From Neofusicoccum parvum (lineage: Eukaryota > Ascomycota > Dothideomycetes > Botryosphaeriales > Botryosphaeriaceae), in the NCBI GenBank assembly GCA_020912385.1, contig CP087212.1:992001-1056000 (forward strand): a stretch of 64,000 bases of DNA, in the 5' to 3' direction. The first letter of the stretch is position 1. The number at the start of each line of letters is the position of its first letter. The notes below the pieces were generated by a model. That model saw only the letters and a list, made by a program, of their open reading frames with translations, made no database searches and was not told the origin of the DNA. The translations under genes and the position numbers were made by a program. This document shows positions 43,945-54,581 of the stretch, in pieces.

Positions 43945-44399
43945 GGAGTCGAGGAGGTGTGGCGGGTTGTGGGGTGTTCTGTTTCTTACACTGGTGATTT
44001 TGCAGCTGGGGAAGGTCAGGCTTTGAATTCGGTCTGCGCTCGGGATCGTTCGACTGTGCACACTCACCACATGTGAGAAACCGTAGTGGGTGGCCGAAAT
44101 TCCTCCTTTGCTTTTGGGGTGGTGCTCCAATACGTGACGGGGAGATGCGAAACGAAAGACAGACGTACTCATAGCACGGATAAGATACTACTGGATCATG
44201 AAGCTTTTGAGGAGGATTCTGGTCAATGTAAACACGACGAACACACAATACCTTAATGCCAATGCTTCTGTTGAATACCTTTAAAGTGCCAGAAATCTGC
44301 GCAGATTCTCGTAGACAAGCACTCTTTCCCGTTGGCCCGTGTTAAACTTGCTGTAGTTTCCTATCCGATCAGCCGCTCCCCGACTACACCAGGTATCAA
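43945..44399. other. Intergenic
   Basis: No supported gene between the charged ORF and the frameshifted relic. Confidence 0.4.
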
Positions 44400-45186
44400 A
44401 GAACGGTCTTCCTCTACGCCTCCGACGTCCTGCCCGCCACACCTCACTCCACCTAGTCCACCGACAACAACAGATCCACAGCGATCATATCCATCCCTCC
44501 ACCTTACCATCCCCCTCCTCGGCCTCGACAACGACCCCATCTCCACCAGCTCACCGCCGCCCTCAGCACCCGCACCCGCGTCCAACGCATCAACGACGCC
44601 AGCGCCGCCCCGACCTACTTCACCACCAACACAACCCCACCCGCCGCCATCCTCATCGCCGCTTCCGACCTCGCTAGGCACGCAGCGGACTGCGCCGCGC
44701 GGCGGCAGTGTAGTGTTCCGCCGCGAGTTCAGCGGGCACGTCTGGCTCGACGACACGGGCGCCTTCTCCGCGAGCGCATTCGGGCGGGCGGGCGGGCGGG
44801 GTTACCACCACCGGTCGACGGTCGAGCTGGGCGGCGAGGCGGCGGTGACGGCGGCGGGACGGAGGCGCCCGGCACGGCGGTGCCAGGCCGAAGGGCGTGC
44901 ACCTGGTGGACGTCGCAGAGAGCGGGTCGATCGAGTCAGCGTGGCGTGCCGCAACGGCGCGGTCGAGGGGTGGGTGGTTCCGGCCGACATGGTGGAGGAT
45001 CCGGGGGAGATGCTGGTGGCGCGGACGGGGGAGGGCGAGGGGACGGGTGGTGATTTTGGGGGTGTGAATGCAGAAGAGGAGAGCGATAGGGTCGTTCTGT
45101 TCTTTGGGGTCTTTTGGATTGGACAATATGGGGATCGTGTTCGCCGGGTTACGGGCTGCTGGCGTTTCGAGTCTGAAGTGGCTTAA
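44400..45186 (+). pseudogene. Frameshifted relic of an uncharacterised fungal protein family
   Basis: Protein-like segments follow one another but jump frame at least three times. About 44541-44690 reads LTAALSTRTRVQRINDASAA and TPPAAILIAASDLARHAAD. About 44700-44870 reads GGSVVFRREFSGHVWLDDTG and YHHRSTVELGGEAAV. About 44880-44950 reads PKGVHLVDVAESGSIESAW. About 45060-45095 reads GGVNAEEESDRVV. In order these match a roughly 250-residue fungal family I recall only as hypothetical, whose members carry a GGxVVF core, a YHRTT segment and a GDVNAEEGS end. The junctions have no room for introns, so small insertions or deletions are the likely cause. A GGGC tandem run at about 44782-44801 is one possible slippage site. 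Confidence 0.6.
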
Positions 45187-47042
45187 GTGTGAGATTGGGG
45201 ATACCAAGTCCGCAGTTCTCTCGTCACGAAAGCGGCCTGGAAAATGGCGTCTCCTGATATCATCCAAAGCTATAGCGATGAAGACAAGTTGAATTAAGGT
45301 ACCGGAAAATCAGGACATTTATGCTTTCCGGGAGTCCCAGAAGTTAAGTTAGACAAGCAGACATGAAGCTTACCATATCTTCTCCGGAGTAAGTTCCGTG
45401 AGCGAATTGTGGTCACTTTGACGATCAACGTCACATCTCCACCTTGTGCTTTCAAAGACCCACCTTCTTCCTGTTCCTGATGTGGACTTACCCTCGGCCC
45501 TTTGTGTATCGTTCACCACAGCGCTCTGCGTCTAACTGCATCCTCCCATAATTCTCCCTGATCTCCTTCCTCTTCGTTGGCCTCTCCTACCAAGACAGCT
45601 TCGCTCTGTTGTGATGTCGCTCGCGAGTTTTATGGACGTGTTCTGAGTTCCGACTTCGATGGAGGACCATAGGCAGAGCTACTAGCCGCGGAGGTTGAAG
45701 CGCAGAACGCGAAGCAAAGCGCTCGGAAGTCACGGAATAACTTGTGGGGTTAGGAGCGTTGCGAGCGCCTGCGCGATCGGGAAGATTCTGTGTGGAGTGG
45801 TCGAGCAGCAGCCGGTTAGGAGGTGGGAGCGGATTCAGGAGATTGCGACGCTGCGGCGCAGCTCGACGCGATCGGTGTGCGACCTGGCTACGAGATGGAT
45901 GCGATGAGAACAAGATGAGTCCGAGGCCCCCAAGGTCTAAATAATGCCGCTCTGAAAAGGTCGAACGACTCACATTGACGTTCCTAGCAAGGCTGCTTGC
46001 GAGAATGCGTCAGGGCACTGTCTTGCTCTAGATCCCGCCTGAGTTGCCAATGCTGCGCGACACGAGAAGCCATGAGGGACAGAAAGACATGGAAAGGAAA
46101 GAGGGAGTGGCAGAATTTTGGAGGCGATGGCTGCCAGCACGTTCTTCCCTATCCTCTCTGAGAAGCATTCCGCTCCGCCACTCAACGATTGGCGATTTGG
46201 ATCGGCCACCGTTCTGGCGACTCTCTGCTGTTCCGAGTCTTCAGCATTCATGCCTCGATCATGCGGCCAGAAGGCGGAGTAGACTTGGCCTGGACCCGGA
46301 TGGTGCGTCAGACAGCCTCGATAACGAGAGCACCGCCCGCGGCTGCAGACATGGAGCCAAAGCGCCGAAGGCCAGTCTTCACGATTATATGCCTGGTCTC
46401 CGCGGTGTTCGCATGCTGCCATCATTGGCGTCCGTCGACCCCAGTCGTCCGCAGGTCGTAGGGGGTCATGTTGTGCTGATGGGTAGGCACAGCTCTGGCA
46501 ACGATCAGAGAGGAAGCTGCTTGTGTCACCCGCTGGAAAGAAAGCACTTGCTGTGGGGCGGCGGCAGCGTTCTAGAGCGCTGCGGTTTCCCTATCCCAGT
46601 CATCTGAAAAGTCAAAGTCGGCGCAGATCCCTCGTCGACTCAGCTGCGGTGCCGGTTCGCCCGCGAGGGCCTGGCTCCATCGTGAGCCGGCGTCAGCATG
46701 CAGAGGAATCCCAGAAGACAGCGGTGCGCGGGACGGCGACAAAAGAGCGGGAGTGCGGCACCGTTGTTGGCTGGCGGCAATCGCGCATCCTCCACCGTGC
46801 CACTATTCCTGGACGAGCCTGGTGCCCGGGAGCAGTTTTAAGGCCACAGCCGCGCACGACGCGCAATCACCTGCTTCGATCCGTCTTCCCGCCCACCCGC
46901 CGTAAATTCATTGATAGCTGCTGTTACATGCCAACGCTCCCGGCACTCCCGCCAGAACCCCCGAATCCGCAGAGAACCCCGAGTCGTCCCCAGCCGTCAC
47001 GAAACACGCCCAGGAGGAACCCCCGCCGCCACGCGCCCTTTC
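45187..47042. other. Gene-poor stretch between the relic and the second F-box gene
   Basis: 1.9 kb with several 130-190 codon open frames on both strands (45587-45973, 45970-46425, 46044-46607). None has a recognisable domain, splice structure or consistent codon use. I see no supported gene. Confidence 0.45.
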
Positions 47043-48831
47043 TCACTCCGCTGGTGCCAAGGCTGCGCGCAACCGGTCGCGGTAGCCCGCTGGAACCCTG
47101 CCCGGCGAGAAGGCTTCCGGGAGCTCCTTAGAAGCGCTCAACGGAAACCGCTCTCCGTCAGCAATCCATCTCGTCCATCTCGCAACACCCTCCCGGCGTT
47201 TAGGGTCTCCGTCCATCTCCAACGTCTGCCCTGTTTGGTGAACGTTGTTGATGTACACGTCCATCCCGCGCAAGCATCCCAATTTACGCAGCTCGTCGAG
47301 CATCGGCCACCACCACGACTCGTGATCCTCGAGCAGTGTGCAATAGAAAACCACTAGCTCGCGCAGGCTGTGTCTGTTTTCGTGCACGAAACAAAAGAAG
47401 TTCACGTCGGTGAAACAAACGTCGTGGAGATGTATCTGCCTCAGCCGGTTAGGCCTGAGATCTCGGAGGAAGTTGATGTCGACCGCCTTCACCTGCTCAT
47501 TGACGAAGTGCAGGTACAACTCCTCCACATTGTGTCCAGTTTGGAGCGTCCTGTTCAACCCCGGATACTCGATCAGATGCCCATGTCTGTCAGTCAACCC
47601 TGGGAGCGTTCCGTGTTGATCGAACACTGGCTCCAGGACCAGACGAAGAACTCTGACTTGACCGACCAGGCGTAACAGCCTCTCCATGGCTGGGCTCCTT
47701 GTCAAAAATATCGCCGCAGACATCCCTAAACCAACCTTACAACATGGCGGATGCCCTCTGCCGCTGGGTATTACCGAGAGCTCGGACAATTCTGTTGAAG
47801 CTTCTGCAAATACCTTGAGACCTAGCATGAGGCCTCGGTATGGCGACATGACTGCAATGGGATGGTAACAGGCCGGGCCATGTCCGGCTTCGTGTTGCCT
47901 CTTCCATTGTCTGAAGTCGATGCCACTATACGACAGCTGAACATCCATAAGTACTGTTCTGAGACCCAAGCTTGGAGACGAACATGTCGACTTACCTCCT
48001 GAAGTTCTGTCTCATCTCCGGAACTGAACGAGAATAGAATTTGAGACAAAAAGCTGTCGGGAGTCTGCCAGCCAACTTTTGGGAGAATCTCTGATCGCCG
48101 AACAAGCCCCCCGGAGTCAGGGACTTCTTGCTCCCATTGCCTCACCGCCGGCGAACGATTTGGCGGCTCGTACGGTTGATCAGGGCGATCATCATGGGTC
48201 GGATCGAAGGGCAAACTTGTACGAACCCATCGCTTGATTCTCAATCCTCGACGCAAAGCATTGAGAAGGGCCGTGAAGTCTCTGTGCGTTGTCCGGTTGG
48301 CCCAGTGTTTTTCGATCTCCTCTTGCAACCACTTGAACACTCTCTCGGCTGTCTCTATTTGCCGCTCCCGGATCCTGGCGGTGTCATGATCGCACTCTCG
48401 GGCTGTCCTCTCGTGCCATTCGCGATTTTTCCCAGCATCTCCCTTGTACTCTAGGTATTCTGGATCATCGTGGGGACAATTAGCCGGGTGGACATCTGTC
48501 AAGTAAAGGAATGCTTCAAAGTCGAGTAGAGCTCTGTTGAACGTGCTCTCATCAACAATCAGCTCCTCCACATAGACGACAAGCTCAGGATTGCTTGTGA
48601 TCTTTTCGAAGTATTCGATATCTCTCTCGTGGCTAGATAGGTAGACTCGCTTGAATAGAGACCTGCTCTCTACATTAGTCTGGCTACAAGCATAGGGCGT
48701 AAAGGGGAGTACTTCGCCGCGGGCTTCCTCCAGGCCCTGGAAGCCAATCGAACGTTGTGGAGATCGCTTATCTCTATATGCTTGGCCATGCAGAAGAACA
48801 CATCTTCCGGAAGAAAAGGGAGGTTGGGCAT
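47043..48831 (-). CDS. F-box protein (second)
   Basis: Three exons, 48831-48713, 48665-47996 and 47936-47043; 560 residues. The F-box is in exon 1 (MPNLPFLPEDVFFCMAKHIE, ISDLHNVRLASRAWRKPAA). A 47-nt intron with a GACTAATG branch leads to RSLFKRVYLSSHERDIEYFE and NPELVVYVEELIVDES, the usual continuation in ascomycete F-box proteins. The second intron (GTAAGT to GTTCAG, 59 nt) is supported by frame continuity. The C-terminal part resembles weak leucine-rich repeats (LRQIHLHDVCFTDVNFFCF, LRELVVFYCTLLEDHE). It is expected to bind Skp1 and choose SCF substrates. A longer unspliced frame upstream to 49141 is misleading because it skips the F-box. Confidence 0.7.
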
Positions 48832-50406
48832 TGTCGGATCCTTCAGATTTGGCGGGGACTTGCGCTGATTGCTTTCGAGAACGAGGGAGAATTGTCCCTG
48901 TTAAATGCAGGGCGGCAATATCTGGTTCAGGGAGCGCCATCCCTTTCGATGGTTCGTGTCTAGACTCCCCATGTCCCAGAGCCACATCAAGACTCGACTC
49001 GAGGGGGAACCCAATCCCGGGTCGCGATCGATCGCAGCATCCCATCACGCACCTATCTCCAACACCACTTCCTGGCCCGCAAGGAGGCCAAGATGCGTCC
49101 GGCAGCGGGATGTGGGGACATGCGATCTCAGCCGTGGGCATTCGACATGATCCCGCGTGTTATTGGCAGAGGAGCAGCGCGGGGTCGGCTATTGCAACTA
49201 GCGCACGGTTACGTGCAGCAGACCAGGGTGTGGCGGCAACGGGCGCGGGACCAACTCCAGTTCACCCACCGCCTGTCTGGTTCTCCCGGGTCAAGCATTC
49301 TATTCCACTTCTTTTCACTGGCTCTGAGCCTATTCCGCGAGTTGCGTTTCAATACTCCAGAGGCACGAGTAACGTATCACGAAGTTGCCTTGCTGCAGGA
49401 TCGCGCTATCAAGTGTCAGCGGGAGGCCGCCAGATCTTGGGTGTCTTTCCAAAGTTCCGGTCCTTGGACAGGCTTAACGCTGCATCACGGCGCTGTTGTT
49501 GTCTGCCCTGCGTTGTGCTGGCGCTTCGTGGGGAGGCGGATTCAAGGCACACTGGCGACACCGCTTTTTCGCCAGAGGCAGTAGCAGTGTCGGCACTTCA
49601 ACCAAGACCGCTCTTGCTCACCGCCAGCATGCAGGTATTTGCAAGGGACCTCAATTGTGAAGCCTCTGTGATCACGACTGGTGCCCAGCCAAAGGGCAGC
49701 TTCCCACACCAGAAGCCGAGCACGTGCGGGTTACGTCAGCGCGACACATACGACTGAGGCCATCGATGGCTGCTCATGACCATCAATTGAGCCTTGCACA
49801 GCTGCTTTCTGTATTGAAAGGGTCTCACGCGTGCAAGATGTCAGCGCCATGTTGAGGTTCTCTTCGGGGTTCGATCGGCTTCACTGCTGCACAACCCCAA
49901 CGAATCTATCGCTTTCCGGTCCCTGGGACTCCCAAATGCAATCAAGGTTCCAAATCGCCAGTCCATGTCTCCATGTTGCTCCAGATCTAGGGCTGCAACA
50001 GTTGGCCATACTTCACTTTGGACGGTCGGACGCCAAGGACTACATGTTGCGGGGATGTGCAACACAATCTGCAACTGTCCTCCCAGCTCGCTCACATTTC
50101 TCACTCACCGGCCCTTTTGTGAGCCCCTCATTCAGCTGCTGAGAGGAAAGCCAGGCTTGCTGCTCTGGCGAATCGGATGTCTGCCCTGGCAATGAGGCGC
50201 ACTTGCTGTGCCGCACTGGAAGCCTGCAGGTAAGCTGGGCAGGCGCATTGCCCAGAACGAAATAGCGTGAAACGATAACATCGGTCGACTCCGGTTGGAC
50301 GTCCCCTCCAAGGATATGTCGCTCATGTTTCCATTACTTTTGAGGCTCTCTCTTCGCCCACATCCACTCCTGCTGCACGTGGAGGACGCCTTGCGTCGGT
50401 TTCCTG

Positions 50407-50810
50407 CACATGCGTTAATTCTCCTCGGAATCTCCGGTGGCTAGCCGTACTGTCTTCGGTATCATATCGCTCATTGCTTCCAAAGTGCTATTGTTGGGTG
50501 ATTATCGCCCAACTGATTCGGGCCAATGCCGATCCCGTCGCCGGCATCACGAGCCGAGAGCTCAAGGATTCCCACGCCATGAGTGCGTTCTCCCTGCATC
50601 TTGCCGATCATGTACGGAACAAGTAGGAGTGCTTCGATACCACGAGTGTTAGCCGCGCCACTAACCAGATCGGCCATGCACGACCTGACTGCCCCTGTAA
50701 AAGTAGGCAACCAGCGCGAAAACAAGGCAGACGCGCTCAATCCCTCTGGTGCACTACAGCGCTTGACACCTCTAGTGCATACACCACACACTTTGACACT
50801 TAACGCTTAA
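50407..50810 (+). pseudogene. Coding-like island, possible gene remnant
   Basis: A frame without early ATG reads VIIAQLIRANADPVAGITSR, ELKDSHAMSAFSLHLADHVR with mainly C/G-ending codons. A GTAGGA donor at about 50621 and a CACTAACCAG branch/acceptor at about 50670 would join it in frame to AMHDLTAPVKVGNQRENKAD, ending at TAA 50808-50810. No family recognised and no start found. The opposite strand is also open (50471-50791), so even the strand is uncertain. Confidence 0.25.
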
Positions 50811-50829
50811 AGCTTGACGCTTGACACCT
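50761..50829 (+). repeat. Cluster of TTGAC repeats with an 11-bp direct repeat
   Basis: GCTTGACACCT occurs at 50761-50771 and again at 50819-50829, with TTTGACACTT and CTTGACGCTT between them. Confidence 0.5.
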
Positions 50830-53800
50830 GTCAGGTACAATCGGAGTGACTGTCGCACCGCGCTGAGCGGCATACTGCAAGGTAATTGCTTTCAGCCCCT
50901 CTCACAAAGCTCTCTAGGAGGCCATTTACTGCAAGGAACGCGCCATAAACGTCTCTACCAAGGCTCTCGTCAACCAATGCCATCAAATATCCACAGTACA
51001 ACAAACCTCAGCCAAGCCCGCCGACGTCCCGGTCAATAACGGATGTGTTCGTAGCTCCATGACGCACACGCTCATCTCTCGATAGCCTCCGATACCGACG
51101 TACTAGCCCCTCGCCGATATTCACTTCCCAGTCGATCATAATCGTCGTTCAGAACCATCCAGTAGAGATGGGAATAAGCATTGGGTGTCGTGCATCACGC
51201 CAATGCAATAGCTCAGAATTTCCCTGCTGTCAAAAGCTTAGCTATCGATATTGGCGTAAGGTGGCTGGCTGAATCTACATTCGTTGGGCGAGCCCCACAA
51301 TTCCTCACAATGCCGGATATCTGCGGATCGGCATCGACGGCGCTGAGATTGGTCAGGTCCAGCGGAAAGCTTTGCAGTGCGGGTTACACAAATCCAAGCT
51401 CCGGCTCACTGAAGCTGAGTAAAGAGGCATGGATAGAGGCGCCTAGTCGTAATAATCACGCCATTCAGCTTGCGGAAACGTGGGGATCTCATGTCCAGTA
51501 CCGCAACCACGTCGAGAAGAAAGCGGCAGGAGCACATCAGTCTTCACCTTGCCTTTGATGCAGGTTGACGTCAAAAAAGCGGTCTAGCATGCGGAGAGTG
51601 GGAGACAGATATGGCCGTTGAAGATCGAGGTCAGGAATACGACTGTCAGACCATCTATCTGGCAGCAGTGCGGGACTCACGGTTGGAGGTTTCTCTCGCG
51701 GATCAACCATCCATGGGACCGCATTAATTGTCAGCTTAGTGCCCATCGCGGTAACGGGAAGTGCTCTCTACCTAATTCCAGCCAAGGTCGTGCGGGCTTC
51801 TGTTCTCTCATAAGTCATAACAGGCACTCTCCCCGGCAATTATCGAGTGTGTATTGGCCATGACACCAAGATATTGCCTGAGTATCCGCGTGACTTCGAA
51901 GCGCTGAGTTTGCTCATAGGGCCTCCGTACGTTCTTAACAGTCTTCAATCCCGGCCAGCAGTTCTAACATGCAAGTATCAAGTCAAACTTGCCAAAGAGC
52001 GCCTCACCGCGTCTGCTTCGCTCACACATTCATAACCATGCAGGAGGTCTCACAAAGAGTGGCGCGGATACGATGACCCTTGTAGTGGAGCTCATCATCG
52101 AACTCAATGACCATTCCGTGATATCGGAAGTTACAACTGACTACCAGATCCGAACCTGCTCCGACTTCGCTCAATAGCCTTTTTGCGTGTGCGACGGTTT
52201 CACGGAGCCCCAGTGTTCAGTGTCAAGGAATCATGCGTGACAAAGGGGCTCGCTAACGGCTGCTCCAATGGCTTTCGCACCTTCTCTGGCTCTGGTCTTG
52301 CAAATACTCCTCCTGCTCATCAGATTATTGCGATTTGAATGCAATAAGACATGGGGGAATCACGAAGCAATGACACAAATCACAGCTACAGGGGCAATCT
52401 CGGGACGCATGCTCAGCACGGGTATCTTGGCAGATCACGGACAGAAGTCACTCTAGACAGGATGATGTTCGGTTGTTGCTGCCCGAGTGACACCTCTTTC
52501 GAGATGGGGCTAGCAGTGTCTCTGTTCCGATGATCTCACATGCCAGAATCATGACGATTGAAGCTAGTTTCGGTCTCGCATATGAAGTCCCACCTTGCGG
52601 GAGCAAGCCCGAACGAGCGAGTAAGTAAACATAGCTGGCTATGTTCACTATTCAACAATTTCCGAAGCAGAGTTTGTATCCATTTGCTTCCCAAGCAACA
52701 ACCAGATATCTTTCAGCCACATTTTGCGCTCCCAAAAACGATCATATACATACCTGTAGGATTCCATCCTACTTAACTGGCAATGGAAGCAAAATCCAGA
52801 ATCCACGGGACAGTGTTGCTCTTTTTGTAAACCGTTGCAGGGCTCCACCTCGTGTCCACCGCTACCTGCATCCAAGTTGCGTAGTACTAATTAGCGGGAC
52901 GCCCTATCGTGAGCTTTCGTACCACGTCAAGTATCAGGGGGATTCTCTTCTTCGATCCGACGTTCGAATCGGCCCGCCGGCCCGACGATGAAAAAGCAAA
53001 AGAAACATTGCTCAGCCAGTTGAGTGGGCTTTTCGGAAGCGATTTCCAGCCGAGATTGACTGGGTGAGCGAGGGACACGGGATTGCATGTTTACGCCTTC
53101 GTTCAGCGTACCCGGAGGGCATGGCCGGCTGTCGTCATCTCTCATCGTTGACGTAATAGATAAGATTTTGTTGCGTGATTTGTGATACTTTCCAATGACC
53201 CCCATCCTAAAAAAGAAAAAGACAAGAAAGAAAAGAAAAGAAAAAAACAGCAGAGAATTTTTACAGAACTGATCTTGGAAATGCATGGAGCTCGGCTGCT
53301 ACTCATAATATCCAAGACGGATGGAAGGGAGGAACATTCACGGGAGATAGTACATAAATCAACAGCACCCATGAAGAATGTTAAATACTATTCTCCATCT
53401 ACGCCCTCACACAAACATACCCCTCTTTCCTCTCTATCGCAGCAGAAAACCACCCGTGTCTGGATTTCTATTTCCGCTCTCATTTCAGTAGCGTACATAC
53501 AGGATAAGAACTTGTAGCCAAATAGTGTTTTGCCAGTCTATTTCCACAAGCGGAGCAGAAGCAAACTCTGAGCAGCATACATCTCCTAAGATCTAGAGAC
53601 TAAGTTAGAAGCGTCAACGAGGGCGGCGGGTTGCAGCATACTGCCGAAAAGTTCTTACCGTGGTAACCGAACCGGTTTGCGGTTCGAGACGAATGCAAGA
53701 CTCTCAGGGATACACGTACCTACATACTACGAAACATATACGAAGAAGGTGAATATGCATCACGCTCAAACAGAATACTCACATTTCTACATGGGTTCTC

Positions 53801-53883
53801 CTACGGGTACTTATCTTCCCTCGTTTCTCCAATCTCACCTCAGTCTTAGCCAGCATAGGACATCCCCATTTCATCCGGTTCCA

Positions 53884-53938
53884 GACAGAGAACAGACAGA
53901 GAACAGACAGAGAACAGACAGAGAACAGACAGAGAACA
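53884..53938 (+). repeat. 11-bp minisatellite, five copies
   Basis: Unit GACAGAGAACA repeated five times in perfect tandem, ending in a partial copy. It lies about 640 bp downstream of the cullin-1 stop codon. Confidence 0.95.
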
Positions 53939-54581
53939 GACTCAATCATCACACACTAAAAGAAAAACAAACATTGAAAAACTATCCATTCCCATTACGA
54001 TCAGCTCACCTTTACTGATCGATTTCTTAGTCGGTCCCCACTATCTGAAGAACCCCTTCACTCCCTATGGAAAACAGTAATAGCATAAAAAGGTGAATCA
54101 AACACCCTCCGGCATAGCAGTCCCAAAGGCAGAGAAAAAGTGAATTTTGGAATTTGTCCATCCCACCCATCACCTCGTTGTTAATCATCATATCTACCCA
54201 GACAGTGCGCGCTGTGACCGGTGCCTGAGGAAAAAGAGAAAAGGGGAAACCCCATAGAGCAATAGTCAGCGGTGGGAAAAAGGTGCATATGTATTTCATG
54301 AAAATCCCCCATGCAAGCAATGCGATAAACCACCTCCAGCGTGGACAACGAGAGTAGTTGCCCTCGATAAAGTCCACCGCTTCCTGACGCCTACCCATGA
54401 CGGTTCAGAATGTACCAACGCCGGCGCCAGAAAAGAGTGGTGGTCGTAGTGGGAAACAGGTGAGCCGGGCACGGCAGCTCTGTGACTAGAGCGTATCGTG
54501 GTGCGACGTTTCTGTGCTGGCTTGACTCTTTGCCGCTGAAACGCGAGTGGGAACTTGGCATGATTTGCAGGATCTGCAGAA
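53939..54581. other. 3' region of cullin-1
   Basis: Downstream of the leftward cullin-1 gene; no gene is supported. Confidence 0.4.

Larger units (their letters stand above)
48832..53883. other. Five-kilobase gene-poor interval
   Basis: No gene is convincing. Short protein-like islands exist, such as 50407-50810 and 52040-52177 on the plus strand (MTLVVELIIELNDHSVISEV), suggesting decayed genes. A purine-rich stretch with many A residues lies at 53205-53255. Nothing resembling a transposon end, LTR or tRNA was recognised. Confidence 0.45.

Noticed and set aside
47822..49141. 439-codon minus-strand frame as the F-box protein start
   Set aside because: The F-box lies in another frame and joins by a good intron at 48712-48666; the upstream part of this frame is random.
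52960..52985. GTTCGAATC resembling a tRNA B box
   Set aside because: Stem pairing fails after two bases and no cloverleaf can be drawn; the same holds near 53690 and 58620.
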